Shown in pieces: positions 52,035 through 64,000 of a DNA stretch of 64,000 nucleotides. Source of the DNA: Toxoplasma gondii ME49 (lineage: Eukaryota > Apicomplexa > Conoidasida > Eucoccidiorida > Sarcocystidae); assembly GCF_000006565.2 (NCBI RefSeq), contig NC_031477.1, forward strand, positions 5,889,174 through 5,953,173. The letters are read 5' to 3'. How positions within the stretch are numbered: the stretch's first letter is position 1; each line of letters begins with the position of its first letter. Both the position numbers and the translations under genes were made by a program. The notes under the pieces are model-generated. The model made no database searches and was not told where the DNA came from. It saw only the letters and a program-made list of their open reading frames with translations.

Positions 52035-55000
52035 ATATATATATGAATACGTGTGTAGACGTAGATAGATGCAAACATAGATAGAGCTGTATCAGCAAGT
52101 GTATGTAAAGGTATGATGAGCATGCGTGTTTACGGAGAATCACAAGCACGTTTGTTGAGAACCCAGTTGGGTTGCAGGTGAATACGTTGAAAAGCGACTC
52201 GCGAAACTCCCAAAACGAGAGTCTCTGTGAACGTATGCTTTGTGCATGCACGAATCCACTTTCAAAAGGCGTTGGCTCCTCACTGGGCACTCTCCGCCGC
52301 GCGCTTGCTGATTTGGAGAGTCTTGAGAGCATCTTCGATTTGTGCGACGATTCCCTGTCGTTGCTTTTCCGCGAGGTCCAGTTCGCCTTCCTTCTCTTCG
52401 AGCTCCTCCTTCACAAACGAAAACGAACAGAAGTCCCCATGCTTTATTGCTCTACTCTTTCGCTCTTCGTTGTCTGGGTGAAGTCTTTAAATCCTAGGAG
52501 CATGTGCTGTCTTTACATGGAAGAGACAAATCCCTCTATGCTCGCTTTTTTAATCCTCTCTGCTTCCTTGGCTTCTTCGGATCGCTGCGTTTCTTCGTTG
52601 AGGCTGCCTTGCTTATGTTTTCCTCTCTCTCTCTGCAAAGGCGCTATTGTCGACGTCAGAAGGCGAAACAAACAGCGATAACGACAAAGGTCTCCAACGG
52701 AGGTACCGAACGGAGACTGACAAGGGCAAGAAAAAAAACGACCGAGAAGAAAGACGTGTGAACAAGGAGACAGAGAAGAAAGAGGTAGAGAAGAAGGAGA
52801 CAGAGAGATAGAAACAGGTAGCAACAGAGATGGAGTCAGAGAGATAAGGTGGAAAGCAAGAAGTAGAGAAGCGGGAGGAAGGTCGAGTGGTATAAAGGTA
52901 GGATTCAGATGGAAGGGGAAAAGAGAAGAAGGACCGGAAGATCGGCATGCTGGAGAGAAGAAGGAGCCTTAAGACACAAGTCTGTTTCCTACCTCCAACA
53001 CGCGGAGGCGGCGCTCACACTTGCGGCTGACTTCCTCCTCCTGAGACAAAACATGGCGAGCCAAAGAAGCGAAAAACAGAGATTGCGACGCAACACGAAT
53101 CCGACCGAAACTCCAAAAGGTGAAGCAGCGTCGGCGCAGAATCATGAGGACATTTTTGTCGGCATACGAGAGACAGAAGACATCCACGTGGATATCAGAT
53201 GCTTCACACCATGATCCCACATATACACAAATATACATATATATATCTATATATGTATATGTATATATACGTATATATGCATATATATGTAAATACGTGT
53301 GTGTGAGTCCTGAGAGACACCATGCCGGAGTTCGCTGTTTGACGGAGGCAAGAGGAAGAAAAAGGACGTGCAGAAAGGGAAACGCGTAGGAGACAAGGAC
53401 GAGGGAAATCCAGCGACCGCGGCCGAGCTCACTTGCAGCATGCGCCGGTTGACTGCAGCCAGCCGTTCCTCCACTTCTTGGCGTTTCTCGCGAGCCTCAG
53501 ACCGGCGTCCACGCGCCTCTTCTCGCTCGAGCTGAGGCAGAAATCCAGAACAGAGACGCAACGCGTACTCCGAATTTAGAAGGTTCAGTGTCCCCTTTTT
53601 CGCAGAAGTCATTTCCGAAACGCAACTCGTCGCCAGCTTCCTCTGGGGACTCAAGACGACGCCTTGGACCACGACGTTCGATCCCCGGGTCTGCGCGAAC
53701 TGAAATCCAGCTCTGGTGTTTGTGGCTAGTAACCAAGCAAACGTTGGAGTTCGTAAACAGAGACACTGAGAATCCAGACAAGTCGAACAACGCGTCCGCA
53801 GAATACACACACACACGCGAGAGAGAGAAAACGCGGACTACGAGGGAAGACAGGCGAAGACGCCGCAATATGGATGGAAAGCGGAACAAGGCCTCAACTG
53901 AAAAACGACAAGCTGAAAGGCGACCGACGACACTGGAGGAAGACAGAGCTGGCGATATGTGCAGCTGTACCCTCGCGGCTGCCAATCGTTTATCACCGCC
54001 TCATTCTCCAGGTGTCTTTTCAAAGACTAGGTTGGCTGCAACACAAAGATATCCAGTGAAAGAAAAGGAGACGAAACAGCCCACGCGACGCCGAAGCGCA
54101 GATCCAGGACCGCCCAACAACCCCTCGGAGGAAATGCCAAGCAAGTTGCGTTTCGGAGACATGAAGGACTATGAAAAACGGATCTGCCAGCATGAGAACC
54201 AAGAATCAACTTCGATGCACAGATGGACATCATGCATCCTCGACGTATTTGTCGAAGCCACGCTGTGGCGGGAGACAGGCGCTGGTGAGCGTACGATCGA
54301 CAGGGTCTTTGCGACTTCGCTCCCGCCAACCTTTTTCTCGTTCGCAACTGGCTTCCTTGAATGCAAAACTCCTCACCCTCTCAACTTGTTTTCTTAGATG
54401 GAAATCAACTTCCGACGAAGCTTCCCGGACTTCGCGCTCTCTCTGTTCGGCCTCGTCTTTGAGCAAAGCCATCTCCTTCTCCATTGCACGAATTTCTCCA
54501 GGCAAACGTGTGGCGTCCTTCTCCTCCGACAACGAGAGACCTGCTGTGTCTGGCGAAACGTTTTCTCTTCTCAAACTAAAACGACAGAGACAGACAGACA
54601 CCGTTCCAAGACAAAGGCTGTCGTCAATGCAGCGTAGATAGCGTCCTACATTTCCATCCTGGCACTGGTACCTCTTTAACGAGACGGTGACCGCTACTGC
54701 ACGCACGAGGCGCTTCCGAAGTAGAGCTCCGCGCTAGAGGGGCTGTCCGTTTTTGGAGGACGACAGGCCTCAAATTACAAGGTTTTCGCTGCTTCTCAGA
54801 GGACCCGACGCAAAAGAAAACGCCTTTCGTCTCCTGTTCCGCTTTCGTTTCCTCGCTTTTTTCGCGTTTCTATGCCCGTTTCCTGCATCTCTCCACTTCC
54901 CGCGCAGGCCACACGGACGACGAGGGAGAGGCCTACGCATGCCTCAATTCAAAGCAAAAAGTGCAGAGAACCAAGTTCTCCATTGAATCGCAAATAACTT

Positions 55001-58000
55001 TCGTCCACGTGGAAAAGAGAGCGCGACACCTCACGGGCATGAACAGGGAGAAGCGAAAGAATAAACAGGCTCTGCAGCATGTGTGAGGAAGCAGTGCCGT
55101 CGGGCCAGTTCACAAGCGGAAAAAAAGTCTACAATTTCGCGAGTCTGTTTCTCTCGCGTTCCCACCGAACTCCTTGTTCCTTCACAACATGAAGTCTACG
55201 CTCTATCGGGCTTGTTGTCTCGGTCGATCTCTCGAAATCGGAGCCTCTCGTGATTTCGCGACGCTCTCGAACGAAGAATCTCTTTCTCTGTTACGCTGCT
55301 GAGGACGGTCTCCTTTGGTTCTTGACTGAGAATCCTCAAGTCTCACTTTTGAATGAGAGTCTTGATTCCATGCACGCGCTGGGTGGCCTGGCGAGCTCCT
55401 TCCTCGACTGCCGCGAGGAGGTCCATCGTGGCGCGAAGTCGACTGCGGCAGAGAAATCCAGAAAAAGCACAAAAATGCGGAAGTCAGAATTCGTTGACGT
55501 CTCTGCTGGCTTAAGCAGTCCAGCGCGGTGGTGGCTCACAGCTGTCATAAAAAATTGGGTTAAGGTCGAGCGGCGCCCAGAGATGGAAAAAGGCAGCTCG
55601 TGGCGAAAGTGCGACCTTTCCAAACGGGCAGGCTCACGCGTTCAGCGGTTTTTTGCTCGTGAATATGTGTGGACCGCGACTCGAGCAGTTCGTTGTAATT
55701 CTGATTCGGTGTCTCGCTCCGCTGCGCGTTTCTCTCGTTTCAGTCTTACTCCGTTCATCGCATTTTAGAATCTATTTGATACACTCGAAACGACAACTGT
55801 GTGCGGCAGGGAAGGTGCAATATCGACTGTGCCGCCGATGGCGGGTGGAGAGACAGAGGCCAGACAGGAGACGAGAAAGAAACGCTTTGTCTCCCGTGTG
55901 TCTTCTTTGTCTTCGCTTCGTTGTGGTTCTTCTGTTCGCTCGCCCTGTCCATCCTGGCAGCTGCTCGCTTCCGAGAAACATCTGAATCTGTACTCGAGTC
56001 TCCGTTTGAAATGGTGGAATCGAGTTATCTCAACAGACTTGGAATCCTACACTATACCGATCGAAGAAACTCGGTCTGACGTCAGCTCGCTGGTGTCTCC
56101 CGACAGTCCACACTCTGCACTGACGGGGGAAGGGGCAGGCACCTGGACGCCGGCCAGCCATCGCATCCCGAAACTGACGCTGAACGAGTGACGGAACAAC
56201 CGCGAGTGGTGAACATCTACAACTCAAAAGCCTCACCCGTCGATCTGCTGCCTGCTCGCTACCGCCTCCTCCAGGTTCGCCTGGCACCGCGCCCGTGTCT
56301 CAGAGAGCAGCTGCTCCTTCTCGATGAAGGCGTCATGTCGCTGCAAGCATGCAGCAAGAACAGACAGTGAAGCATCACGAGTGGAGCAGAGCAGCAACTG
56401 TCGCAACGCGAACTGGCATTTGCGTGTGTCTTTTTCGACTGGCCTCGCCCTCAGTCTGCAGCGAAGGCGGCATGAGAAACATCGCAGGCCTCAAGAGACT
56501 GGCCAGTCCCGCTTCTCCTCTGCCAGAAGATTGATGACTTTGCTCTCGTTCAACGTAGAAGGCTCCCAGGCTGGACAACTCACTTCTCCCGGTGGTGTAA
56601 GCTACATCGGAAAACAGATCTAGAGTTGCTTTTTTCAAGAAAGAGAGTACACAAAGACGCCAGGTGGTGGCTGGGCGTTCCCAGGAGGCGACAGAACCCA
56701 AGCGCTCACGGATTCGACTTCTGCGAGTCTCTTTCGCTTCTCCTCGATTTGCTGTCCGAGCCTATCCAGCTGCTCTTGCCGCTGCCGCAAACTGCAGACG
56801 CACAGAACGTGTCTGCTCGAAAGTCGTCACTTCGAGAAAAATTGCAAGAGTAACAAAACCTTTTAGTGCCCGAGCTGCAACTGCGAGAGAAGCTTCCCAC
56901 TCGTATTCCAAAGAGATACCAGAGCGAGATCCGCACACACATTTTTGGATCTCTGTGGCCTTGAGAAGCATGCGCATCCACCGCTTAATTGCAGCATATG
57001 TTCACTGGAACTGCACGGTGGGTTCCCGCCCCCTGGTTGAACGAAACACTGATGACGCTCGGCAAGGATTCGATACAGAAAACAACAAAAAAAAAGCAGA
57101 GGCGAGAAGACCCAGGGAAGACGAGAAACAGAAACGTATGCTTCCTTGCCTTCTCGCCACACCTGCGCACTGAGAAGTGACAACATAAGAAGTCACGCAA
57201 CGCCTCGTTTCTTTGACAGTCTCTGCGTTGTTCTTCCTGACACTCCATTTTCCATTTTCCTCTTCCCTTCTTCTTCTGTTTCCTTCCGTCCATGTCCTTC
57301 CCCCTTTTCGGCCACAAATATGATTGAAGACTCGAGAACACAGCGACGAGGCGACGAAGCCGCAGCTGCCGATCTGGACTTTCTGTTCCGAGTCTCACTT
57401 CCGATAGGCCTGCAGTTTACCACAGGCCGGCTGCGCCCACAAGTCCCGGCTTTGCTGGTCTGCATGCGAAGAAAGGAAGGAAGGCATGACGCCGCCGCCG
57501 CGTACGACTCCAGAAGCGAAGCCCACATCGCCGTCCACAGTCACGCAGTCAAGCCCTGAAAACCGAAGGACAAGTCGCCGGAAAGAAAGGAAAGAAAAAG
57601 CGTCTCTCAGGACTTTTTTCGTGAGTCGCCTGCGGGCACACGCCGCAGGTTGTGCGCGCGCAAGGCTCCGGGGGCTTCTTTGTACGAGTCTGAGTGGACG
57701 AGGCGGCAGCAGAAAACGAAAACGGAGAGGTAAGTGGGGAGAACAGAGAGACGCAGAGGATTCATAGGAAGAGGAGGAGGAAACGAAGAAGAAGAAGAGG
57801 GAGACAGAGTCGACGGGGAAGACGATGCCAAGAAAAAGGGAGACGCCACGACGCGAACGTGGAGAGACGCGAGACAGGAGAGGAATCGAGACGGAGACGC
57901 AGAAGAAGCTGCCCGAATGGGGACGAAGTGGAGAGAGAGTATGGAGAGAGGCAAGAGAGAACAACAGCCTGTGGTTCTTTGTGACGGGGAACTGTCGCCG

Positions 58001-61000
58001 TTCTTGAAGAAGAATACACACGAGCGGCTGCACCTCCCCTTCACAGTCATAGTTTCCCCGACCCCACAACATTCTCAAGCGGACGTTTCGTTGGTCGTGA
58101 TCGTACCTTTCTCATGGAGACTGGAAACCAAGCCGTCATCTGTCTGCGCGAGGGAAGGCACCAACATCGCTCGGCCCAGGACGCTCCGAATATAAGCCGA
58201 CACCAACTCGACGCCGCTGTCTCCCTCCTGCTGTCCGTCCGCCGAGCTTGAGGCGGAATAAGAAAGCTGGACGTCCACACACTGGCAGAGGCACCAGAAA
58301 CGACACAAGGGAAGCAAGTTAGACCGGGAGAGCGACGCAGACAAGAGGAGCCAGATGAACGCAAAAAAGAGTAAAAGGTGCAGGACGTAATAAACGGAGA
58401 AGAGAACAGAGGAGGCAAGAAGAAGCGAAGGGGAAGAGCGAAAAGAGAGGAAACAGGCGATGGGGAGAAGAAAGAAGAAAGTCGTGAATAAATTCTTTAG
58501 TGACGAAACACGTCGACACGGAGAACTGTGGGCTGTCAACCTGAAAGACGCGTTCTCTTTTGTTTGTCCATTCTTGTCTTTCTCTTGTTTTCAGTCTCTC
58601 TGTCTCCTCTACAAGCTGTTCTGTGTCCTCCCGCCTTGCGTTTCGTGACCCCTTTTCCTTCGCTTCGGCTTCTCCGCGCTGCTTCCGCCTCAGCCGTCCT
58701 CTCGCTTGAGTCTGCCGTGATCAGTAGGTTCTCGTTTCGCTCTTCAGTCTGCGTAGTCTCCTCTCTGCTCTCCTGTCCCTTTTCAAGCGTTCTGTTGCTC
58801 ATCTGCTGCTGCTGCTCTGTGTGCGTTTGCTCATGCCTCAACTCGAAGACGTTGCTTCGTGCACACTCTCGGCTGTCCGCGCTCCTTGATTCCTCGACGC
58901 AAGCAGAACCGTCGTTCATCGGGACTAACGTTTAGACTCATCGAAGCAAGAAAATGGGCATTGAAAAGCTTCTGCAGCCACTGGCAAACCCTGTCTACGT
59001 TGTGTTGACTTGGTACGTTCTGCTCCCGCTTCCTCTCTGGTCGTTCTTTGCCTCCATGTAGCTCTTCAAGGTGACATGTAGACATGTCTGTCCAATCCTC
59101 GCTACGGCTCTCTCTTCGTATATCGTGTGCGAGTCGTATTTCTAGCGAACTATGCAGTGTCTGAAGGAGTGCCACAGATCCTTGCATCCCCCGTAAAAGT
59201 CTGTAGCTTTGCCTTTGCGCGTTGGCATCGCAGCTGTCTCTGTGTGCGTCCGCGAGTGGAGTGTGAGAGGTCCTTGTGCAGCGTTGAACGTACTTTTTTT
59301 CCCACAAACGACCGGGGCTCTGTTGGTCCTCCAGGAGCACCGGAAAGGGAACAGACCTTGAGGCCTCACCTCGACAAGCGGCATGCATTTGCCTTCTTCT
59401 GTGAGAGTGCGAATCCGCGTTCGGCGTGCTTTGTTGCGGCTCAGTTCTTCCTTTTCTCTCTGCAGCTCTGCTACCTCCTTGAGGGGGACGACGGTGATGC
59501 TGACATTCGGTTTTCCCTCCTGCACGCAGCCGCTCCGTTCGTCTCTTTTCGCCTCCTCCTCCCGGCTTCGGCGGCCAAGAACCGAGGACCCACACGCTCG
59601 CGTCTTTCGACTCTTCAGGTAGGACAAAAGATCTTCAGCCGCGCGAGCGTCAGGCACCAGGAACGCCGTCAGCGCATGCGCTCCAACTGCCTCAACTGCT
59701 CGGCGGTACTCCGGAGCGACCTGTGCGTTGAGACATCAAAAGCCAGCGAGGCGATCACAGAGATGGACCTGGAGATATGGGGAGACAGGCGAGCAGTGGT
59801 GTAATAAGTGACGACAGGAGGTACTGCAAGAATCTCTGCCATTCTGCGCCGAAAATCAATAAAAAATACTTCTTCCATGAAAAAATGGGATCTATCAATT
59901 GAAACAGATCGGTGAAGGAGCGTTCTACATCGAAGTGAAAAGCAAGAAACCTTGAATTAGAGTCAGTGTACCTTTATATGAAAAGTTCTTTGAACATTCT
60001 AACAGCTTTCCTTTCAGTCTGAACTACTGGTTAATATGCAAATGTTCACGTAGGTACTGATGCACGCACAGAGATACGCAAAGAGAGACACTGACAAAGG
60101 CAGTAATGTACCTACAGATCTACACTTTGAGATACGTAGATATCGATATGGAGAGATAGGGGAACTTACAGACCGAAATGAACAGATATGGGCAAGTAAA
60201 GCAGGAAGCCACACAGAGATACACGGAACGAAATGACTGGAACAAGCATCAAAAAGCAATTCAACTGAAGACGGATGCACACTCACCGAGGTGCGAACAT
60301 CTACACAAAGGCACACGCACCTATACACGTATGCCTCTACATATATATATATATATAATATGCATGCGTCAGGTATTTATTAGGATAGTTTTTTTGAACC
60401 TTTGGACCTACGTGGATGAAATCGAGAAGCATGCCTGCTGGCATCTGCGTTTTTTCGCATTGCTTCTCCGGCGACGGAGTGTCGTCGCCGCTGGAGTTTC
60501 GAGGACGCTCAGGGGCCGTCGAAGACGTCTGCTTTTCCAACTTCTCTCGAGTTCGAGTTGACCAGCCTCTGCTGCGAGCAAAGTCGATTGCGGCGTGCAG
60601 GCCTTCGCGAACGTCCGTTCGCAGCTGCTGCCAAAAACGATCTGAAAGAGACGAGAAGTCCGACAGGAGCGCAGACCTCTCGAAGGACATCCTTCATGCA
60701 CAGCTGCGCTAACAGCTGCTGCGTTGAAAAGCGGTGCCGGGTCCTCTTTTCTGCGTACGTTTTTAACATGCAGCGCCTTGCAGCAGCGACAAACGGGGGG
60801 ACAGACGAGGCCGAAGCAGAAGGCTCGAAGAATCCACCGGTGACCCAAAGAAGCGAGACGCCCGCGCGAGAGAGAAAGGAGCAGAAGGCAAAGGCAAGCA
60901 CGACACGAAAAAAGGAGACAACTCGCAGAAAAACGGAGTAGCACTCTGCATCTTTGAGGACAGGCGACGCGTTGTAGAGCGGGTGGGGAATCCTTTTTGT

Positions 61001-63571
61001 CATGATTTGTCGATTTTTTTCTTTAACAAACAGAGGAGCGCATTGGAAGCCGACAGACCACGCACCTTCCGCGCTTGCGAGGGCGTCCTTTGCCACAGTG
61101 TATTCTTGAAGCAACTCGCCTAGCTGAGCCTGGTGAACGCGAAGCTCCTCCAAAGCCTCCTCAAAAGCCTGAAAAAGCAACACACTCCTACTTCTCTCCC
61201 TTGAAAGAGGCCCTCTGTCCGCTGACGCTTCGTCGTCATCGTCGTAGATAGACAGATCGACGTATGCGTGTGTGCCTGTCTACATATCGAGCTGCAAACA
61301 TGACGCTTCAGACAAACCACGAATTTCTGGTTCACCTTCTCATAGTTGGTGTGTATACAGGACGAGCGACATAGAGAGAGAAAGAGAGAGATGGAGACAG
61401 ACATAGATACATGATTGCAGAGATATAACTATAGACACACATAGACAGCGGTAGACAGCGAGTGAGAGGCATTTTACGCCAGATTCCACTGCGTCCTCGA
61501 AGAAGTGTGTAGAGCTTTCCGTGGAGAATCTGAGTCCCCTTGTCGTCTTTGTTTCTGCTTTCGCATGCAGTTGCTCCGCGCCCACCTTGCTGAGGTCTCG
61601 TTGCGCCGCTTCTGTCTCCCTCAGTTCCTCGGCTGCTTTCGCCTGCCCGTGTTGGGAGGCCTCGCGGTCTGCTTCCAGTTCAGCTCTCTCCCGCGTAAGT
61701 GCCTCGATCTACAGAAAGAAGCGCGAAGCGAGAACGCGGGAAAGTTTCTTAGCTGCAAGGACGTTGGATCCGCTTAGTCAGAGGCATCGAGATAGCGGTA
61801 GGATGTCTTTCAGAAGCACCGTGTGCATGTGCTAGCGTTCAAGACCTCGCACAGTGGATTCCTTTGAGAAGTGAGAGAAGACAAGAAGGGTGTATCCTTT
61901 CGTTGTTCTCCTGTTTCTCCCGTGTAAACGAAGGCTGTGAAGAGATGAACGAGAGGCCTAAGTAGTAACTCCGTGGGGAGTCCTGTTCTCGGTTTGTCCC
62001 CTGTCGCAGTATTTCAAAGACGGACGCCCACTAAATAGATACAGGCAAGATGACAAGCATTACTAGAGTTATATATATGCGACAAAAAACATCACGAGTT
62101 TACATCGGTTGGTGCAGAATATCAAACCTACAACCAATTAACTGAGTGACAGGGCTCACAACTCACTCTTGCCCTGTACGGGGGTCGACGGGGACATGAA
62201 CGGGATTTCGTCCTTGTTCCTTTCCTCACCTGAGCTGTCAGCGTCTTGATCATTTCTGTTTCCTCCTTTCTCAAGTGCTCGGCCTGCTTGATTTCGCGCT
62301 GCACATCTGCGTCGGAGCAACGCGGCGCTTCTTTTGCGCCTCCGGAAACCTCCTTCGATGTACTCTTCCGCGAGGAACTTCCACGCTGCATGTGACTGCG
62401 AGCAGCCAGGATGCCGCGCTTGCACTGCAGCGCCGTCAGCTGCTGTTGAGCCTGCAGAAAGGAGAGAAGAAACAAACGGAACGGCGAGACAGCGAAAAAA
62501 CACAAACCATAAGGATGCAGGGATAAAGAAAGAGGAATGGCGAGAAAGGACAGGATGGTGGAAACACAAGACTGCCACACAAACAGCAGCCAGTAGGAGG
62601 CGAAACGGTTTACCTGCTGGAAGCGCTGCTGGAGCTCTTGATATTTTTTCTGTGTTTCATCGAGGGACGGGCGAAGTTCGTTTGCGAGTTTCATCTCTGA
62701 GAAATTCCAAAAACGAAAGAAAAAAACGTTTCTTTCATCTCTTTACTCTTCCTTTTCTACTCTTTCTTCTCTTCCTTTTCTTCTCTTCTCTTTCTTCTCT
62801 TCCTTCTCTTCGTGCTCTCGTATCTCCTCTCTCCTTCACCGTTTTTCCTCGCGGTTCACACACCGACAGTCGCCTGCCTGTTCATATTTCGATCGTTCTT
62901 TTTCCTCTCAAACGTTTCGCCTGGTCCCCCGCTTCGGCGCTCTGCGCTCTCCCACAACAGCGTCTCTCGCTCCTCTTCTTCTCTTCCCATCTGTCCTTGT
63001 CTCCTCCCCTTCGACTGTTGTCTCTCTTACACGCCCAGAAGCACCCAGGCTTCACCTCGCTCTCCAGCTCTCCTATCGCTTCTATCGGTCGTGTGTCTTT
63101 CATTCGCCGTCTGTTGCGTTTTCGTTTGTCTGTCGGCTGTCACCTCTGTCGCTTCAAGAAAACCAGTCCGTCTTCTGCAGCTGCGCCTGCTCGGTTCTAG
63201 CTCCCTTTGCCCGTTCTCCCTCTCTTTTGACATACCCGCTATCCGCAGTTTCTCCTTCAGGTCTCGGAGTTTTTCGTCGCGCTCTGCGTCACCTTGAATC
63301 TCTGCTTCCTCCTTCTTCTCCCACAGGTTCGCCTCGAGTCGGAGCTTCTCCTCTTCCGCCCTGAGCTCCGTCTGAACGTTCGCAGCCTCGTCGCGCAACG
63401 CCGTTTGCCGGGATACCTGCGTCTTGAGCAGCTCCCGCTGCTTCTCCAGGTCCTCCCGCAGACTCTCGGCGCCCTCCAGCCGCTCCTCCAGAGACTCGAT
63501 TCGCGTCGTCTGCTCCGCGCATGCACGCGCATGCGTCTCCAAATAACTCGCAGCCTCGCGCCAAGCCAGTT
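47311..63571 (-). CDS. SMC3: Cohesin subunit SMC3, C-terminal part (5' end beyond window)
   Basis: SMC3 pairs with SMC1 in the cohesin ring that holds sister chromatids together. Twenty-four exons: 63571-63236, 62696-62614, 62451-62230, 61708-61586, 61168-61066, 60641-60412, 59720-59370, 58281-58107, 57555-57399, 56791-56710, 56340-56237, 55442-55347, 54575-54377, 54026-53997, 53531-53433, 53040-52993, 52632-52528, 52408-52284, 51621-51492, 50760-50700, 49887-49706, 49256-48866, 48498-48255 and 47533-47311. All junctions keep phase, giving 1298 residues. The order is first coiled coil, hinge (VAPEYRRAVEAVGAHALTAF, later LDCVTVDGDVGFASGVVRGG), second coiled coil, VNEEFQKIFATLVPGGRAEM, ABC signature LSGGQKSLVSLAL, Walker B GVLLLDEVDAALD and TTFRPELLSPAD. 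LSGGQ with TTFRPE points to SMC3 rather than SMC1, 2 or 4. Walker A and the acetylated lysines are off the right edge. The exons at 54026 and 52632 are the least certain. Confidence 0.93.
48645..48666. repeat. TA microsatellite in SMC3 intron
   Basis: Alternating T/A run in the intron between the exons at 48866 and 48498. Confidence 0.8.
51752..52044. repeat. TA microsatellite plus three 76-bp tandem units in SMC3 intron
   Basis: A long TA run (about 51752-51800) is followed by three copies of a 76-bp unit whose ACAG(A/G)AGAGAGACAGGAAG-type starts lie at 51805, 51881 and 51957. Each unit has a purine half (GGAAGGGGAGCGAAAGAGAG) and a TA-rich half. Another TA run ends the array near 52044. 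All of it lies in the SMC3 intron 52283-51622. Confidence 0.9.
53224..53290. repeat. TA/TG-rich microsatellite in SMC3 intron
   Basis: Imperfect TATATA/TGTATA/CGTATA repeats between the small exons at 53433 and 53040. Confidence 0.75.
60339..60359. repeat. TA microsatellite in SMC3 intron
   Basis: Alternating T/A run about 50 bp past the splice donor of the exon ending at 60412. Confidence 0.75.
62744..62816. repeat. Polypyrimidine tract (+ strand) in SMC3 intron
   Basis: About 70 bases of almost pure C/T built from CTTCTCTT-like units, in the intron between exons 63236 and 62696. Because the gene is on the - strand, the transcript carries the purine complement here. Confidence 0.75.
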
Positions 63572-63600
63572 CTGCAGAGACCAAAGTGGAACAGCGATCG

Positions 63601-64000
63601 TGAGGAACGGGAACAGGCGAAGCGAAGAGGCGAAGAGAAGAGGCGAAGCGAAGAGGCGAAGAGAAGAGATGTGGAGAAGAGAGGAGGAGGTGAAATGAAG
63701 AGAACGAGGAACAAGAAAGAAACAGTGGAAGAGGAGAGGAGAAGAGAGCAAGGGTGGCGACCAGCACAAGTGAAGAGGAGGGAAGAGATGAAGGGGAGCG
63801 AACCGATGAAGAGGCAAGACGCGATGACGAGCAGAGAAGCGGTGACGAGGAGAGAAGAGATGAAGAAGAGAGATCAAGAGAACAAGGAAAGCGAACAACC
63901 GACGGGGAGAAGAGAGGAAAGTGATCGGCACAGCGAGCCTGGAGAAGTAGCCGGGTCGCACGAAGAGTCCCCCAAGAGAGAAAGGAAGCGACGATGAGAA
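63601..64000. repeat. Long polypurine tract (+ strand) at the window edge
   Basis: Nearly 400 bases dominated by GAAGAG, GCGAAGAG and GAGGAGA units on the + strand, so the SMC3 transcript would be pyrimidine-rich here, just upstream of the acceptor at 63572. It continues to the window edge. Frames through it (for example 63521-63997) are repeat-driven and not called as genes. Confidence 0.7.

Noticed and set aside
51690..52046. 118-codon frame of alternating Tyr/Ile
   Set aside because: It is a translation of the TA microsatellite inside an SMC3 intron.
57607..57690. Stretch reading YKEAPGALRAHNLRRVPAG near the SMC3 hinge
   Set aside because: The exons at 58281-58107 and 57555-57399 join in phase without it and reproduce the expected hinge order.
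63521..63997. 158-codon + strand Glu/Arg/Lys frame at the window edge
   Set aside because: It results from the polypurine tract and overlaps an SMC3 exon on the opposite strand.

Overview
The window looks like nuclear DNA of a coccidian apicomplexan, most likely Toxoplasma gondii or a very close relative (Hammondia, Neospora). The reasons are mid-range GC, long T-rich introns between short exons, TA and purine microsatellites inside introns, a 9 kb intronless reading frame rich in Ser/Glu/Arg/Gly, an IspD enzyme with an N-terminal leader (expected of an apicoplast isoprenoid pathway), and housekeeping proteins swollen by low-complexity insertions. Coding models were assembled by hand from conserved protein segments, GT/AG boundaries and codon phase. 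No database search was possible.

Layout: (1) 1-4762, + strand, 3' part of an unrecognised multi-exon gene with an acidic C-terminus. (2) 4763-6939, gene-free, with a 302-bp near-perfect tandem duplication built from diverged ~150-bp monomers. (3) 6940-9659, - strand, an unrecognised Ser-rich protein with a SAP-like segment. (4) 10922-13897, + strand, IspD of the MEP pathway, two exons. (5) 15132-15575, - strand, a small predicted secreted protein resembling the bacterial YbaY/YscW family. (6) 17922-18704, - strand, Mediator subunit MED7. (7) 21350-32035, - strand, the complete ten-exon largest subunit of RNA polymerase III (RPC1/POLR3A). (8) 32036-35309, a divergent promoter region with TGCATGC palindromes. 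(9) 35310-44297, + strand, a 2995-residue low-complexity orphan protein. (10) 44298-47310, gene-free, between convergent genes. (11) 47311 to the right edge, - strand, the C-terminal two thirds or more of cohesin SMC3 in 24 exons, with the N-terminal ATPase half outside the window.

There is no operon logic. These are independent nuclear genes: Pol III and Mediator for transcription, SMC3 for chromosome cohesion, IspD for isoprenoid precursors, plus orphans. The most unusual items are the YbaY-like secreted protein, the giant orphan, the heavily expanded IspD, RPC1 and SMC3, a 360-nt RPC1 intron that stays open in frame, and the dimeric tandem repeat. I recognised no tRNA, rRNA, CRISPR array or intact transposon, and I see no clearly new multi-gene system.
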